Source: Parazoarcus communis
GTDB lineage: Bacteria > Pseudomonadota > Gammaproteobacteria > Burkholderiales > Rhodocyclaceae
Reading direction: 5' to 3'
DNA: 64,000 bases
NCBI RefSeq assembly: GCF_003111645.1
Contig: NZ_CP022187.1
Span: forward strand, 1,860,001 to 1,924,000
Part shown: piece by piece, positions 28,626-37,870 of the stretch
How the letters are laid out: each line of letters starts with the position of its first letter
How positions within the stretch are numbered: position 1 is the first letter of the stretch
Made by a program: the position numbers and the translations under genes
The notes under the pieces: model-generated
What the model was told of the DNA's origin: nothing
The model's database searches: none
The model's input: only the letters and a program-made list of their open reading frames with translations

Positions 28626-29399
28626 ATGAAAACCCTGCCCCTGCTCGCCACTGCTGCCGTACTGTCTGCGGTCGCCACCCCTTCCTTCGCCCTGGTCTAC
28701 ACCATGACCGACAACCTGACCGGCGCCTTCAGTGCCTCAGGCTTCCAGGACGCAAACCCGAGTACCTACAACATCAACGTCCGTGACCTCGACGGCACCG
28801 TTAACCTGTACACCCCGCCCGCCGGCAGCCACACGACCGCCATCAGCGGCAGCCTGCTGCTGAACCTCTTGCCGGGTTCGAACCCGGCCCTGTCTGCGCC
28901 GTGGGATGTCGCCTTCAGCATTCCCGCCATTGCCAACATCTTTACCGCCGTGCTGTCCGGCGTTGCAGATACCGGCGTACGCACGTTCGCCTTCCAGCCC
29001 GGCACCCCAGGTGCAAATGACGGTGTGGCAATCGGCTCCGGAACCTTCAGGCTTACCTATGATGAACAGATCGCGCCTGAGATCCAGGCCACGCTGTACG
29101 CACTGACCGGCATGGCGATGCCGTCGAACGGCGCAGGCTCGATCGACGTACTGTACAGCCTGTTTCAGGACGGCTTCGATCTCGAGATCAGCGAGACGGC
29201 CACGACCTGGCCCGGCTTCGGCGTCGCACTTGCAGCCATCAACAGCGCAGTCGGAAGCACACCCAACCTGCTGGCGGGCGACTTCTCGGTAAACCAGCTT
29301 CAGGTCAGCAGCACTCAGGTGCCGGAACCCACCACGCTGGCACTGCTTGGCATCGGCGTTGCCGGTCTGGGCACACTTCGCAGGCTCAGGCAGGCCTGA
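28626..29399 (+). CDS. PEP-CTERM sorting domain protein
   Basis: 257-residue exported protein: signal peptide (TLPLLATAAVLSAVATPSFA), beta-rich, Cys-free body, then VPEPTTLALLGIGVAGLG and a basic end (RRLRQA). The LALLGIGVAGLG type matches the common generic PEP-CTERM signal rather than the TYAMMLAGLGL type. No domain was recognised. It is convergent with the sugar nucleotidyltransferase gene that ends the EPS operon. Confidence 0.87.
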   Translation: MKTLPLLATAAVLSAVATPSFALVYTMTDNLTGAFSASGFQDANPSTYNINVRDLDGTVNLYTPPAGSHTTAISGSLLLNLLPGSNPALSAPWDVAFSIPAIANIFTAVLSGVADTGVRTFAFQPGTPGANDGVAIGSGTFRLTYDEQIAPEIQATLYALTGMAMPSNGAGSIDVLYSLFQDGFDLEISETATTWPGFGVALAAINSAVGSTPNLLAGDFSVNQLQVSSTQVPEPTTLALLGIGVAGLGTLRRLRQA

Positions 29400-29484
29400 C
29401 AGATCGCGCCGCTGAGCCCTGATCCCCACAGCATTTGAGTGCGCCAAGGGCAAAGAAACACCCGCATCAGCGCGTACAGCACGC

Positions 29485-29513
29485 ACAAAAAAAGACCGCC
29501 GCGGCGGTCTTTA
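29485..29513 (-). terminator. Rho-independent terminator at the end of the EPS operon
   Basis: Minus-strand reading gives AAAGACCGCC-GC-GGCGGTCTTT followed by T7. It lies 20 bp after the nucleotidyltransferase stop. The AT-rich flank on the other side may let it also stop plus-strand transcripts from the convergent PEP-CTERM gene. Confidence 0.85.
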
Positions 29514-29533
29514 TCATGTCAGGCGCGCAACGA

Positions 29534-30637
29534 TCAGCCCCGCGCATCCCCCCAGCGCAGTTCGATGGAATCGTCCCCAACATAGGTGGCGTTGCCACTT
29601 CGATCAACGCAGTACTGAAAGGAGAGGATCTTCTCTTCCACCGTCTGACTTTCTCCCAGCCGCGTGTAGTCGAACAGCACACTGCGCTCAACGCGCGAAC
29701 CCGCGCGCAGGTGGCAGCCACGGCCGATCCACGTGGGACCAATCACCGAAACACCCGGCTCAATGCGCACGTTCGAACCGATATAGCATGGCCCCACAAT
29801 CGTCACGCTGTCCCACGCAATCGACGTGTTCAGACCCACCCACACACCCGGCTTGATCTCGCGACCGGGCATTTCCATCTGCGCCACCTCGCCACGCAGT
29901 ACGCGCTGCAGCACTTCCCAGTAGTCGGTCAGACGACCGATGTCGATCCAGTTGAAGAAGCGCTTCTGCGCATAGAACGGCACGTCCTGTTCGACCAGCA
30001 ACGGAAACAGCTCGCTGCCGATATCAAACTCGCGCCCCGGCGGAATCATGTCGATCACCTTGGGCTCAAAGATGTAGATGCCGGTACTGGCGAGGGTGGA
30101 CAGGGCCTCTTCGGGCGACGGCTTTTCCTGGAAGGCCTTGATCCTGCCTTCATCGTCGGTCACGACCACACCGTAGTTCTTAACCTGCTCACGCGGCACA
30201 TCCAGTGCTACCACGCTCGCCATCGCGCCCTTGTGACGGTGCTCGTCCAGCGCCGCGCCAATATCCAGATCGACGATTGCGTCCCCGCACATCACCAAGG
30301 TGGTTTCGTCGAAGAAGCCACCGAAGTCCTGGATCTTCCGCATGCCACCGGCCGACCCCATGGCCTTGGGCACAATGTCACCGTGCTCGCGCTTGCCCTC
30401 GTAGGAATAGCCGATCTCTACGCCCCAGCGATGCCCGTCGCCAAAGTAGTTTTCGATCTTGTAGTGATTGAACGCCACGTTGATCATGATCTCGCGGATG
30501 CCGTACCTGGCCAGGTGCTCGATCAGATATTCGAGCACCGGCTTGTTCAGAATCGGCACCATCGGTTTGGGCAGGTTCTTCGTCAGCGGGCGAACCCGCG
30601 TTCCCTGGCCTGCAGCCAGAATCATTCCCTTTGCCAT
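29534..30637 (-). CDS. Sugar-phosphate nucleotidyltransferase (mannose-1-P guanylyltransferase-like, two-domain)
   Basis: 367 residues: N-terminal Rossmann transferase (KGMILAAGQGTRVRPLTKNLPKP, LVMCGDAIVDLDIG, FQEKPSPEEA) and a C-terminal left-handed beta-helix (VGLNTSIAWDSVTIVGPCYIGSNVRIEPGVSVIGPTWIGRGC, residues about 255-310). It makes an NDP-sugar whose identity cannot be read from sequence; GDP-mannose or a related activated polyol or sugar are options. ATG 30637 has AGGGAG 7 nt upstream. Last gene of the EPS operon, together with the SDR and MenD-like genes. Confidence 0.85.
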   Translation of the reverse strand: MAKGMILAAGQGTRVRPLTKNLPKPMVPILNKPVLEYLIEHLARYGIREIMINVAFNHYKIENYFGDGHRWGVEIGYSYEGKREHGDIVPKAMGSAGGMRKIQDFGGFFDETTLVMCGDAIVDLDIGAALDEHRHKGAMASVVALDVPREQVKNYGVVVTDDEGRIKAFQEKPSPEEALSTLASTGIYIFEPKVIDMIPPGREFDIGSELFPLLVEQDVPFYAQKRFFNWIDIGRLTDYWEVLQRVLRGEVAQMEMPGREIKPGVWVGLNTSIAWDSVTIVGPCYIGSNVRIEPGVSVIGPTWIGRGCHLRAGSRVERSVLFDYTRLGESQTVEEKILSFQYCVDRSGNATYVGDDSIELRWGDARG

Positions 30638-30694
30638 GATCAATCTCCCTTTTACGTATTAGTTGAACCCGGTAGCACTCAAGAGAGCGAAAAA

Positions 30695-31570
30695 TCAATC
30701 GCCCTTCAGCCCAAGAGACCTGCCACCATCGACGATGAAATTCTGCCCGGTAATAAAGTTGGCCCGGGGAGAGGCAAGATAAGCCACCATCTCGCCAATA
30801 TCCTCAGGCTTACCGTAACCACTCAACCAGTTCGTCTTGCTCAGTTGCTCAAGCTCCGAAGCGCTGATCTCGCCACGCTGGACAATCCCCGGCGAAACGC
30901 AGTTTGCCGTAATTCCGAACGGTCCCAGTTCCATTGCGATGGACTTGGTAAAGGCGATCACCCCGCCCTTTGAAGCCGCATACTCGGCGAAATTGGCCTT
31001 GCCTTGCACGCCCAAGACACTGGAGATATTGATGATCCGACCGGTCTTGGACGGCACCATCGCCTTGGCCGCCTCCCGGCAGCACAGGATTGCCCCCCTC
31101 AAGTTCACGTTCAAGACTTGGTCGATGACCTCTGTCTTCTGCCCGATCAACGAGGAGTACTCGTCGCGTGCGCTCCCCCCTGCGCTATGAACCATGATAT
31201 CGAGTCGGCCGTGACGTGCGGTGACCTCCGCGAAAGTCCGCACAATATCAGCCTCATCCGTAACGTCTAGGCGCTGCGGATAGGCTTTACCCCCTAAACC
31301 GACAATCTCGGTAACAACAGAGTTGATTTTGTCCGGACTCATACCGCAGACATAGACGATAGCCCCTTCGGCTGCAAGGCAGCACGCAATACTCCGCCCG
31401 ATGGATCCGCTTCCGCCCGTGACGATCGCGACCTGGTTCTGCAGCACACAGCCATCCGCAACCCGTATCTCGTAGGGGACGGTAACCGGAATCCGCGGGG
31501 CCAACCCGTCACGCAGCGAACGTAATTTATTACGGACGCGACCAGGAACAAATTTCTTAAGCAACCTCAT
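30695..31570 (-). CDS. Short-chain dehydrogenase/reductase
   Basis: 291 residues. A 45-residue basic N-terminal extension precedes the Rossmann motif VAIVTGGSGSIGRSIA (TGxxxGxG), then a VHSAGG motif, NISSVLGVQG (catalytic Ser), YAASKGG (Tyr-x3-Lys) and SPGIVQRGEI. Classical NAD(P)-dependent SDR, FabG-like. In this operon it probably reduces or oxidises a sugar intermediate, perhaps in the same route as the MenD-like enzyme (inference). It starts 13 bp after the wzx stop. Confidence 0.85.
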   Translation of the reverse strand: MRLLKKFVPGRVRNKLRSLRDGLAPRIPVTVPYEIRVADGCVLQNQVAIVTGGSGSIGRSIACCLAAEGAIVYVCGMSPDKINSVVTEIVGLGGKAYPQRLDVTDEADIVRTFAEVTARHGRLDIMVHSAGGSARDEYSSLIGQKTEVIDQVLNVNLRGAILCCREAAKAMVPSKTGRIINISSVLGVQGKANFAEYAASKGGVIAFTKSIAMELGPFGITANCVSPGIVQRGEISASELEQLSKTNWLSGYGKPEDIGEMVAYLASPRANFITGQNFIVDGGRSLGLKGD

Positions 31571-31583
31571 GACTGAGTATCCT

Positions 31584-33110
31584 TTAACTTGGCTTGCCAA
31601 AACGGCGGGCGAATATGTCGAGGACTATCCGACGCTCATCGCGATGCAATCCGATCACGGCAACCGCCGCGACAACCGAGATTCCTGCAACGGCACAAAC
31701 AAGAAAAATGCCAAAGAGCGTCTCGGGCGCATGGTATTTCACGGCCAGCGGAGCAAGAGGCGCTAGCATCAGAACAGCACCGCAGCGCAGCCCCACATCC
31801 CGCGCAAAGAGCATCATCGGAAGAGCGATCGAATGCCGCAGAAAGTACAGTCGGGCAACCGCTATCAGCGCCGACAGGACAATGGCGACGACAAAGACAA
31901 TCTCAGGGGCGAACCCCTGGCTCAGGAAGACATAACTGATGGGTAAATTCGTCATGCCGATGGTGCTGACCGTCAGGTGATATGTCCTGACCTTTCCCGT
32001 CGCCGCCTGAGCCGTTCCAGTCACGCCCGCGAAGCTCTCGACCAATGCTTGAATCAGGACCAACTGAATGAAGACGACAGTATGCTCAGGTACAGTCGAG
32101 AGCCAGATTCCGAGCAGGGCCTCGGCTTCGATCAGTACCGGCAGGACCATCAATAGCACCAGGAAAAACGCAAGGCGGGCGCCCTTCAGCACCAGAGTAT
32201 GCATCTGCGCAAGATCGCCCGCTGCGTACGTCTTGACGATTTGCGGATTAAGCGCCTGGATGAAGCTGCTCGTGAAACTCTGTAACGCGTTGCTCACCTG
32301 AAGAGCGAGCCCGAAGGCTGCATTGACCAGCGTGCCGAAGATCAGGTTCAAAATAACATTCGTCCCCTGCAGGCGCAGCACGACCGAGAGATTGCTGAGA
32401 ATGCTCCAGGACGAAAAGGACAATATTTCGCGAAACAGACGGGGGTCACGAGCAGGGCGCGTATGGCATTCCGAAAAGTTCCGGCGCGCATACCAGCCAT
32501 AAACACCTGCGACGAGCGCTGCAACCACCAACATCAACACGGCATAGACCTGCAACCGGTCTCCAGAAACCCTGAAAAGCGCATAGGCGACAGCCAGCCT
32601 AAGTCCCACATCCACAATACTGACGTATGCGAATGCGGCCATCCGCTCATTGGCAATAATCGCTGCGTTAAAGGGTGCCGTGACGACATTGACCAGGAAA
32701 GCCAGCAAGGCACACTGATAGACCCAATTCGCGGCGTCCATCCGGTCTGGTGCAATATTCAACTGTGTATTCAGGAACCACAGCCCCAGCGTCTCCGCAA
32801 TGAGCAGAATGACCACCGCCAGCATCAGATGGATGAAAAGACTCGTGGCGAAGACGCGCTGCACATCGTCCGACGTACCTGACCGTCCTTTCTCGAAGTT
32901 CAGGAAGCGCTGCGTGGCGGCCGTCATCGCAGCGTTCAAGAACCCCATCAGGACCATGAGCCCGCCAACCAGGCTGAACAAACCGAAATCGCTGACCCCC
33001 AAGGCCTCGAGGATGACCCTCGAGGTATAGAGTGCAACAACCGTCGTCAGGAGCGTACGAAAATAGAGCGCCAGTGTGTTCCTGGCAATTCTGCGGCCAT
33101 GATGTTCCAT
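31584..33110 (-). CDS. Wzx-type oligosaccharide flippase
   Basis: 508-residue integral membrane protein with about 12-14 hydrophobic segments, starting RRIARNTLALYFRTLLTTVVALYTSR, the usual Wzx/MATE-like (MOP superfamily) N terminus. It flips the undecaprenyl-PP-linked repeat unit to the periplasm. Only flippase candidate in the window, next to a MenD-like gene (15 bp) and an SDR gene. AT-richer than the eps export genes, as is usual for repeat-unit-specific genes. Confidence 0.85.
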   Translation of the reverse strand: MEHHGRRIARNTLALYFRTLLTTVVALYTSRVILEALGVSDFGLFSLVGGLMVLMGFLNAAMTAATQRFLNFEKGRSGTSDDVQRVFATSLFIHLMLAVVILLIAETLGLWFLNTQLNIAPDRMDAANWVYQCALLAFLVNVVTAPFNAAIIANERMAAFAYVSIVDVGLRLAVAYALFRVSGDRLQVYAVLMLVVAALVAGVYGWYARRNFSECHTRPARDPRLFREILSFSSWSILSNLSVVLRLQGTNVILNLIFGTLVNAAFGLALQVSNALQSFTSSFIQALNPQIVKTYAAGDLAQMHTLVLKGARLAFFLVLLMVLPVLIEAEALLGIWLSTVPEHTVVFIQLVLIQALVESFAGVTGTAQAATGKVRTYHLTVSTIGMTNLPISYVFLSQGFAPEIVFVVAIVLSALIAVARLYFLRHSIALPMMLFARDVGLRCGAVLMLAPLAPLAVKYHAPETLFGIFLVCAVAGISVVAAVAVIGLHRDERRIVLDIFARRFGKPS

Positions 33111-33125
33111 TCATTCAGCTCAGTA

Positions 33126-34892
33126 TCAACGGAACAGTTTGGGCAGTTTGCGTCTGAGTCGGCGCCGCACTCTATCGCCGAAGGTAAGCTTGTCCAGCTC
33201 CTGCAGATAGGTCTTTAACTGGCGGACGTCGTCCTCCTTGACACTGAAGACCTCGACCAGGATCGGGCCAGACTCCGCAGGATTGGTTAAAACGTCAATT
33301 GCGGCGTCGCATTCCTCGCGCGTCGTCGCCGCCAGATAGCGGAAACCCACCGACTCCACCCAGCCCTTTGCCGAGGTCGCATGTCCTGCCGAGATGTGGC
33401 GCGACAACTGCGGCGCCAGTCCCTCGCTCAGCGGCATATGCATGACCCCACCACCCTCGTTGTTGAGCATCAGAATGCGCAGATTCTTCGACAGATGCCG
33501 GTTCCACAGGGCGTTCATATCGTAGAAGAAGGTAAGGTCGCCGATGACCAGGTAGACAGGATCGGACGTCGCAGCGGCGAAACCCACCGCAGCGGACATG
33601 CAGCCGTCAATTCCGTTTACACCTCGGTTGCAATAGGCCGTGACCGATGGGTCCGAACGGAACAGGTGCACCATGCGGATCGGAAGGCTGTTCGCGATAT
33701 GCAATTGCGCATTCTTCGGTAGCTTTCGAACCAACTGACCTACGGCATGAATTTCGCCAAAATCTACTTGCGGCTCTTCGATAGCGCCATCAACCTCGGA
33801 CCAAGCCTCGTAATAATCCATTCCGCCCTGCTGCTCGGCCTGCTCACACATCTTCTCGAAGAAGAAGCGCTCCCGAACCTCAAAGACGGTCGACAGTCGT
33901 CGGAAAGGGTCGGAGACGCGACTGGTTCCAAGATCCCATACTTCGAAGGGTCTGCCAGTCGAGGAGAGATACCCTTTAAGCTCTCCGTTGAACGTGTAGT
34001 TTCCGAAGAGTGTGATGACAACGTCAGGAGCCAATTCAGTAGTCTGCTCCAGCGTCATCGAGCGCAATGCAAGATAGGCCGTTTCAATGGTGCGCGAGGT
34101 GTGGCAGTTGGACAGTTTGTCCGCCAGGATCACACAATCGAAGCGCTCGATGAAACGCTCGACCGCCCGGCTTAGCGCTTCGTCCGTCGGTGCCGACTGC
34201 CCCCAGACGATCATGATCTTGCGCCCCGAGAGCCAACTCGCATATCGCTGCCAGATCTCTGGATCATCATCGCCGCGAACGCGAGAAATCTTGCGCACCT
34301 TGGGAAGGCTCTCGGTAGAGAACTTGTCGGTGTGATGACTTTCCACAGGAAAGTTGAGATGCACCGGTCCGCGACCGTGGTGGTCAAGTTCGAGGAAGGC
34401 TTCGTTGATCACCCGATTGCAGTACCACTCCGAAAGCCCGTCCTTAACCTCCGGCAGTTGCCCCTGATAGCGAATAAAGCCGTCATAGACATCCTTCTGA
34501 AGGAACATCTGCTCTTCCTTCTGATTGAGAAGCTCTGGAAGGCGATCCGCCGTCAATACCACGAGCGGCAACCCTTGATAGAAGGCTTCCACCACAGCAG
34601 ACCCATAATTGATCGCCGACGTGCCCGAGGTGCAGCAAACCGCGACCGGGGCACCAGAATTCTGAATCAAACCGAGAGCGAAGAAGGCTGCACTGCGTTC
34701 ATCTACAACAGAATATAGCGAAAAATCCGGATCCCGCTCCAGGGACCGCACCAGCGGATAGTGTCGGCTACCCGGCGAAATCACGACACTCAAGATGCCA
34801 TGTTGCTTCATGAGGGAGATGATCTGAAGAATCAACTTATTGTCTGAATACACGCTTATGTTCTCATCGAGTTTATCGAACCCATTGCACAT
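33126..34892 (-). CDS. MenD-like thiamine diphosphate-dependent enzyme in an EPS operon
   Basis: 588 residues, MenD length. It aligns along its whole length with SEPHCHC synthase: SPGSRHYPLVRSLE, VVDERSAAFFALGL (catalytic Glu region), CCTSGTSAINYGSAVVEAF, LVVLTADRLPELL, and the ThDP/Mg site NRGVNGIDGCMSAAVGFAAA with GDLTFFYDMNALW and LNNEGGGVMHM. The GANQ-type isochorismate segment of true MenD is replaced by NQKEEQMFLQKD. No other men gene is nearby. The likely role is C-C bond formation on a sugar or other EPS precursor (inference). ATG 34892 is used; the longer frame begins at a TTG. Confidence 0.8.
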   Translation of the reverse strand: MCNGFDKLDENISVYSDNKLILQIISLMKQHGILSVVISPGSRHYPLVRSLERDPDFSLYSVVDERSAAFFALGLIQNSGAPVAVCCTSGTSAINYGSAVVEAFYQGLPLVVLTADRLPELLNQKEEQMFLQKDVYDGFIRYQGQLPEVKDGLSEWYCNRVINEAFLELDHHGRGPVHLNFPVESHHTDKFSTESLPKVRKISRVRGDDDPEIWQRYASWLSGRKIMIVWGQSAPTDEALSRAVERFIERFDCVILADKLSNCHTSRTIETAYLALRSMTLEQTTELAPDVVITLFGNYTFNGELKGYLSSTGRPFEVWDLGTSRVSDPFRRLSTVFEVRERFFFEKMCEQAEQQGGMDYYEAWSEVDGAIEEPQVDFGEIHAVGQLVRKLPKNAQLHIANSLPIRMVHLFRSDPSVTAYCNRGVNGIDGCMSAAVGFAAATSDPVYLVIGDLTFFYDMNALWNRHLSKNLRILMLNNEGGGVMHMPLSEGLAPQLSRHISAGHATSAKGWVESVGFRYLAATTREECDAAIDVLTNPAESGPILVEVFSVKEDDVRQLKTYLQELDKLTFGDRVRRRLRRKLPKLFR

Positions 34893-35016
34893 TATGCAAA
34901 AAGGCAACCCTGTAAATCTAATATTTAGATAGCAGTTCCGAGCATCCGCGAAATTTAAACTTCAACCAAATTCATATTCCAATAATTTAACCTAGATACA
35001 CAAACTGTAAACTGAA

Positions 35017-36126
35017 TCATTCCTCTATCGCTCCAAGCAAAAAATCTGCTGAATCGCTCTGAAGCTTCGGCAAAACGTCATCGACAGTTGAGTAGTCGAC
35101 TGCCGTACCGATGAGCTCTTGCAGCCTGCTTTTGTCGTCGTATTCATTCAGCAGCAGCCTGGACTCCAGGTTGAACCCCCCAAGTAAGGACGTAAAACGT
35201 GAAAGTCCCCGACCGGAATTCCCAAGAGCGATGAAATTCTTCCTGAAGATGATTGCAAAAACAGTCCCGTGAAAGGAGTCGGTAACAATAAAGTCGGCAT
35301 GTTTGAACTCGCTTACCCACTCTGAAACCGATGCATCGGATTGCAACCCAAGTTCTCGCAGGACATAATGCTTGCCGAGCATCTCACGGGCGTCCCCAAC
35401 CAACTGTGACTTATCCTTGGCGCGGTCAAGGATGTACGTAAGCATGCGCTTCGTCCCTGAGACTTCCTTGGACTGCGGGACAGTAATCCTGTCGTATAAA
35501 CTCGCATCCACTAGCAGAGTGGGATCCAGGACATGGCGACAATCCGTACGCCCCAAGGCTTCACATATCGGCACGCCACTCTGCTCTCGCGTCGATACGG
35601 CATGAAAATCCGCAAGCAGGGGCTTTATTTCCTCGATCATGTCCGGAGCCTGCCAATGATCCATACCGAATGACGCCGCATAGGCGATTTTTCGAGTGTG
35701 CATGGAATCAACAAAGCTCAAAAAATACCTGGACGGATCATACGAAATGTAGTCCCACCTCCAGACCTGATCACTCCCAACGATCACGGCATCGAATTTT
35801 TCTCTGCTTGCAGCTCGTCTAAACTCGGCCTCGGAGCAGGCCTTTCGAGTTTGGCGGACGATATATTCACTCAGGAATTTCTCATGCCTTGAAGTCTTTT
35901 CGTATCGCTCCCGAATTCCGTTAAAATTCTGCCCCGGAACTCTTTCAAGCAAGGTTACGATCACCTTCTTTAGTGCCGGATTAAGACGCCTTCCCTGCGG
36001 CCCGTCATTACCGATCGATGTAACTCTATACCCCTTCTCATTCAGGAAACTATGCAGCGCGACAGCCTGTAGCATTCCACCGTAGTTTCCATCCCGGGGT
36101 AAATTCAAAATTCCTATATGCTTCAT
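35017..36126 (-). CDS. Polysaccharide pyruvyl transferase family protein
   Basis: 369 residues. NYGGMLQAVALHSFLNEKGYRV at the N terminus, VIVGSDQVWRWDY, the ASFGM and STREQSG segments and C-terminal DFIVTDSFHGTVFAIIFRKNFI are typical of the PS_pyruv_trans family (CsaB/WcaK-like). It would move pyruvate from PEP onto a sugar of the repeat, giving an acidic ketal. AT-rich 124-bp (34893-35016) and 223-bp (36127-36349) gaps on either side show no gene. The acceptor sugar is unknown. Confidence 0.85.
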   Translation of the reverse strand: MKHIGILNLPRDGNYGGMLQAVALHSFLNEKGYRVTSIGNDGPQGRRLNPALKKVIVTLLERVPGQNFNGIRERYEKTSRHEKFLSEYIVRQTRKACSEAEFRRAASREKFDAVIVGSDQVWRWDYISYDPSRYFLSFVDSMHTRKIAYAASFGMDHWQAPDMIEEIKPLLADFHAVSTREQSGVPICEALGRTDCRHVLDPTLLVDASLYDRITVPQSKEVSGTKRMLTYILDRAKDKSQLVGDAREMLGKHYVLRELGLQSDASVSEWVSEFKHADFIVTDSFHGTVFAIIFRKNFIALGNSGRGLSRFTSLLGGFNLESRLLLNEYDDKSRLQELIGTAVDYSTVDDVLPKLQSDSADFLLGAIEE

Positions 36127-36349
36127 TACGATCGATCCTGTCGAAAATACCTGCAGCCAGGCCTAACTTAGCTGGGGATCCAGCCTTTGGATTACCATAA
36201 GCCAATACCCGTATTTCTTCCGGGGCAGCGAGCAACAATGCCTGGATGCTCAGCTTGCCGCCTCAGATGTCAGTGCATTCGCACACGTGATGCGGATCGC
36301 CCGACGCCGGACCTCAAGCGTGCAAGGCGACCATCGACTTCGCCAAGCA

Positions 36350-37801
36350 CTAGCCCACAACTCGTCCATATGTATCCTCGAAGCGCACGATATCGTCCTC
36401 ACCCAGGTAGCTGCCCGACTGTACCTCGATGATCTCCAGCGGCACCTTGCCGGGATTCGCCAGGCGGTGAGTGTGACCCAGCGGGATGTAGGTGGATTCG
36501 TTCTCGCCCAGCAGGAAGGTACGCTCGCCGTTGGTGACCTCAGCCGTGCCCTTCACCACGATCCAGTGCTCGGCGCGGTGATGGTGCATCTGCAGGCTCA
36601 GCGTCGCGCCCGGATTCACCACGATGCGCTTGACCTGAAAGCGCTCGCCGAAGTCGATCGAGTCGTACCAGCCCCACGGGCGATACACCTTGCGGTGGCT
36701 GCGCGTCAGGCTCTTGCCCTCGGCCTTGAGCCGTTCCACGATTTTCTTCACGTCCTGGGTGCGGCTCTTGTGCGCCACCATCACCGCATCGGCGGTTTCC
36801 ACCACCACCATGTCGTCGCAGCCCACCGCCGCCACCATGCGGTGCGTGGCGTGCACCAGGGTGTTGCGGCTGGATTCGAACATCACTTCGCCACGCCCGC
36901 TGTTGCCGTCGCCATCCTTCTCCGACACCGCCCACAGCGCGTCCCACGCGCCCACGTCCGACCACCCGGCCGACAGCGGCACCACCACGCCCTGGCCAAG
37001 TTCGGGCGCAGTGCCCAGCTTTTCCATTACGGCGTAGTCGATTGAATCCGACGGGCAGGCGACAAACGCGGCCTTGTCCACACGCAGGAAGTCGGCATCC
37101 ACCGAGCGCCCTGCAAACGCCGCATCGCAGGCTGCACTGATATCGGGGCGGAAATGCGCCATCGCCTTCAGCCACACCGAGCCCTTCATCATGAAGATGC
37201 CGCTGTTCCAGAAATATTCGCCGCTCTCGACGTAGCGGGTGGCGGTGTCGGCATCCGGCTTTTCGACGAACTCGGCCAGCACGCGGGCGGTGTCGGTGTC
37301 ACCCGCCAGCGGGCCGACGCGGATATAGCCGTAACCGGTTTCGGCGCGATCGGGCACGATGCCGAAGGTCACCAGGCGACCGGCCTCGGCCTGCGCCGCC
37401 CCTTCGGCAATGGCCTTCTGGAACGCGGGCACATCGACGATCACATGGTCGGCCGGCATCACCAGCAGCACCGGGTCCTTGCCCTCGGCCGTCGCGGCAA
37501 GCCCCGCCAGCGACAGCGCCGGCGCCGTGTTGCGGCCCACCGGCTCGAGCACGATCTGCGCCGAGCGCACGCCCACCTGGCGCATCTGTTCGGCGATGAT
37601 GAAACGGTATTCCTCGTTGCTCACCACCAGCGGCTGTGCGTCCACCTCGCCGCCCGCGTAGCCATTGAGCCGCACCACGGTTTCCTGCAGCAGCGAGTGA
37701 TCGCTGGTCAGCGGCAGCAACTGCTTGGGATAGGACTCACGCGACGCGGGCCACAGCCGCGTGCCGGAACCACCAGAAAGAATTACCGTCTTGATCGCCA
37801 T
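36350..37801 (-). CDS. manC: Mannose-1-phosphate guanylyltransferase / mannose-6-phosphate isomerase, copy 2
   Basis: 483 residues, differing from copy 1 at only five positions seen (for example VKKIVERL for VKKVVERL, DTARV for DSARV, DVPAFQ for DVAAFQ, VVG for VAG at the end). It provides GDP-mannose inside the EPS operon. The last seven codons differ from copy 1 at nine bases although the peptide is almost the same. This points to recent gene conversion that ended short of the stop. ATG 37801 as in copy 1. Confidence 0.95.
   Translation of the reverse strand: MAIKTVILSGGSGTRLWPASRESYPKQLLPLTSDHSLLQETVVRLNGYAGGEVDAQPLVVSNEEYRFIIAEQMRQVGVRSAQIVLEPVGRNTAPALSLAGLAATAEGKDPVLLVMPADHVIVDVPAFQKAIAEGAAQAEAGRLVTFGIVPDRAETGYGYIRVGPLAGDTDTARVLAEFVEKPDADTATRYVESGEYFWNSGIFMMKGSVWLKAMAHFRPDISAACDAAFAGRSVDADFLRVDKAAFVACPSDSIDYAVMEKLGTAPELGQGVVVPLSAGWSDVGAWDALWAVSEKDGDGNSGRGEVMFESSRNTLVHATHRMVAAVGCDDMVVVETADAVMVAHKSRTQDVKKIVERLKAEGKSLTRSHRKVYRPWGWYDSIDFGERFQVKRIVVNPGATLSLQMHHHRAEHWIVVKGTAEVTNGERTFLLGENESTYIPLGHTHRLANPGKVPLEIIEVQSGSYLGEDDIVRFEDTYGRVVG
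36373..37801. repeat. 1.43-kb direct repeat, unit 2 (manC)
   Basis: Partner of 12913-14341 in the same orientation. The two units bracket a 22-kb stretch holding cysDNC, rfbBDAC, three PEP-CTERM genes and the end of the EPS operon. Recombination between them would delete that stretch. Confidence 0.9.
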
Positions 37802-37870
37802 GTCCCAGCTCCAATATTCCATCACAATTTACTGTTCAGTCGCTGTCTTGCTGCCACAAGGATTGCGGAC

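Noticed and set aside
33126-34892. True menaquinone-pathway menD
   Set aside because: No other men genes are present, the isochorismate-contact segment is altered and the gene is embedded in an EPS operon. Not excluded without a genome search.
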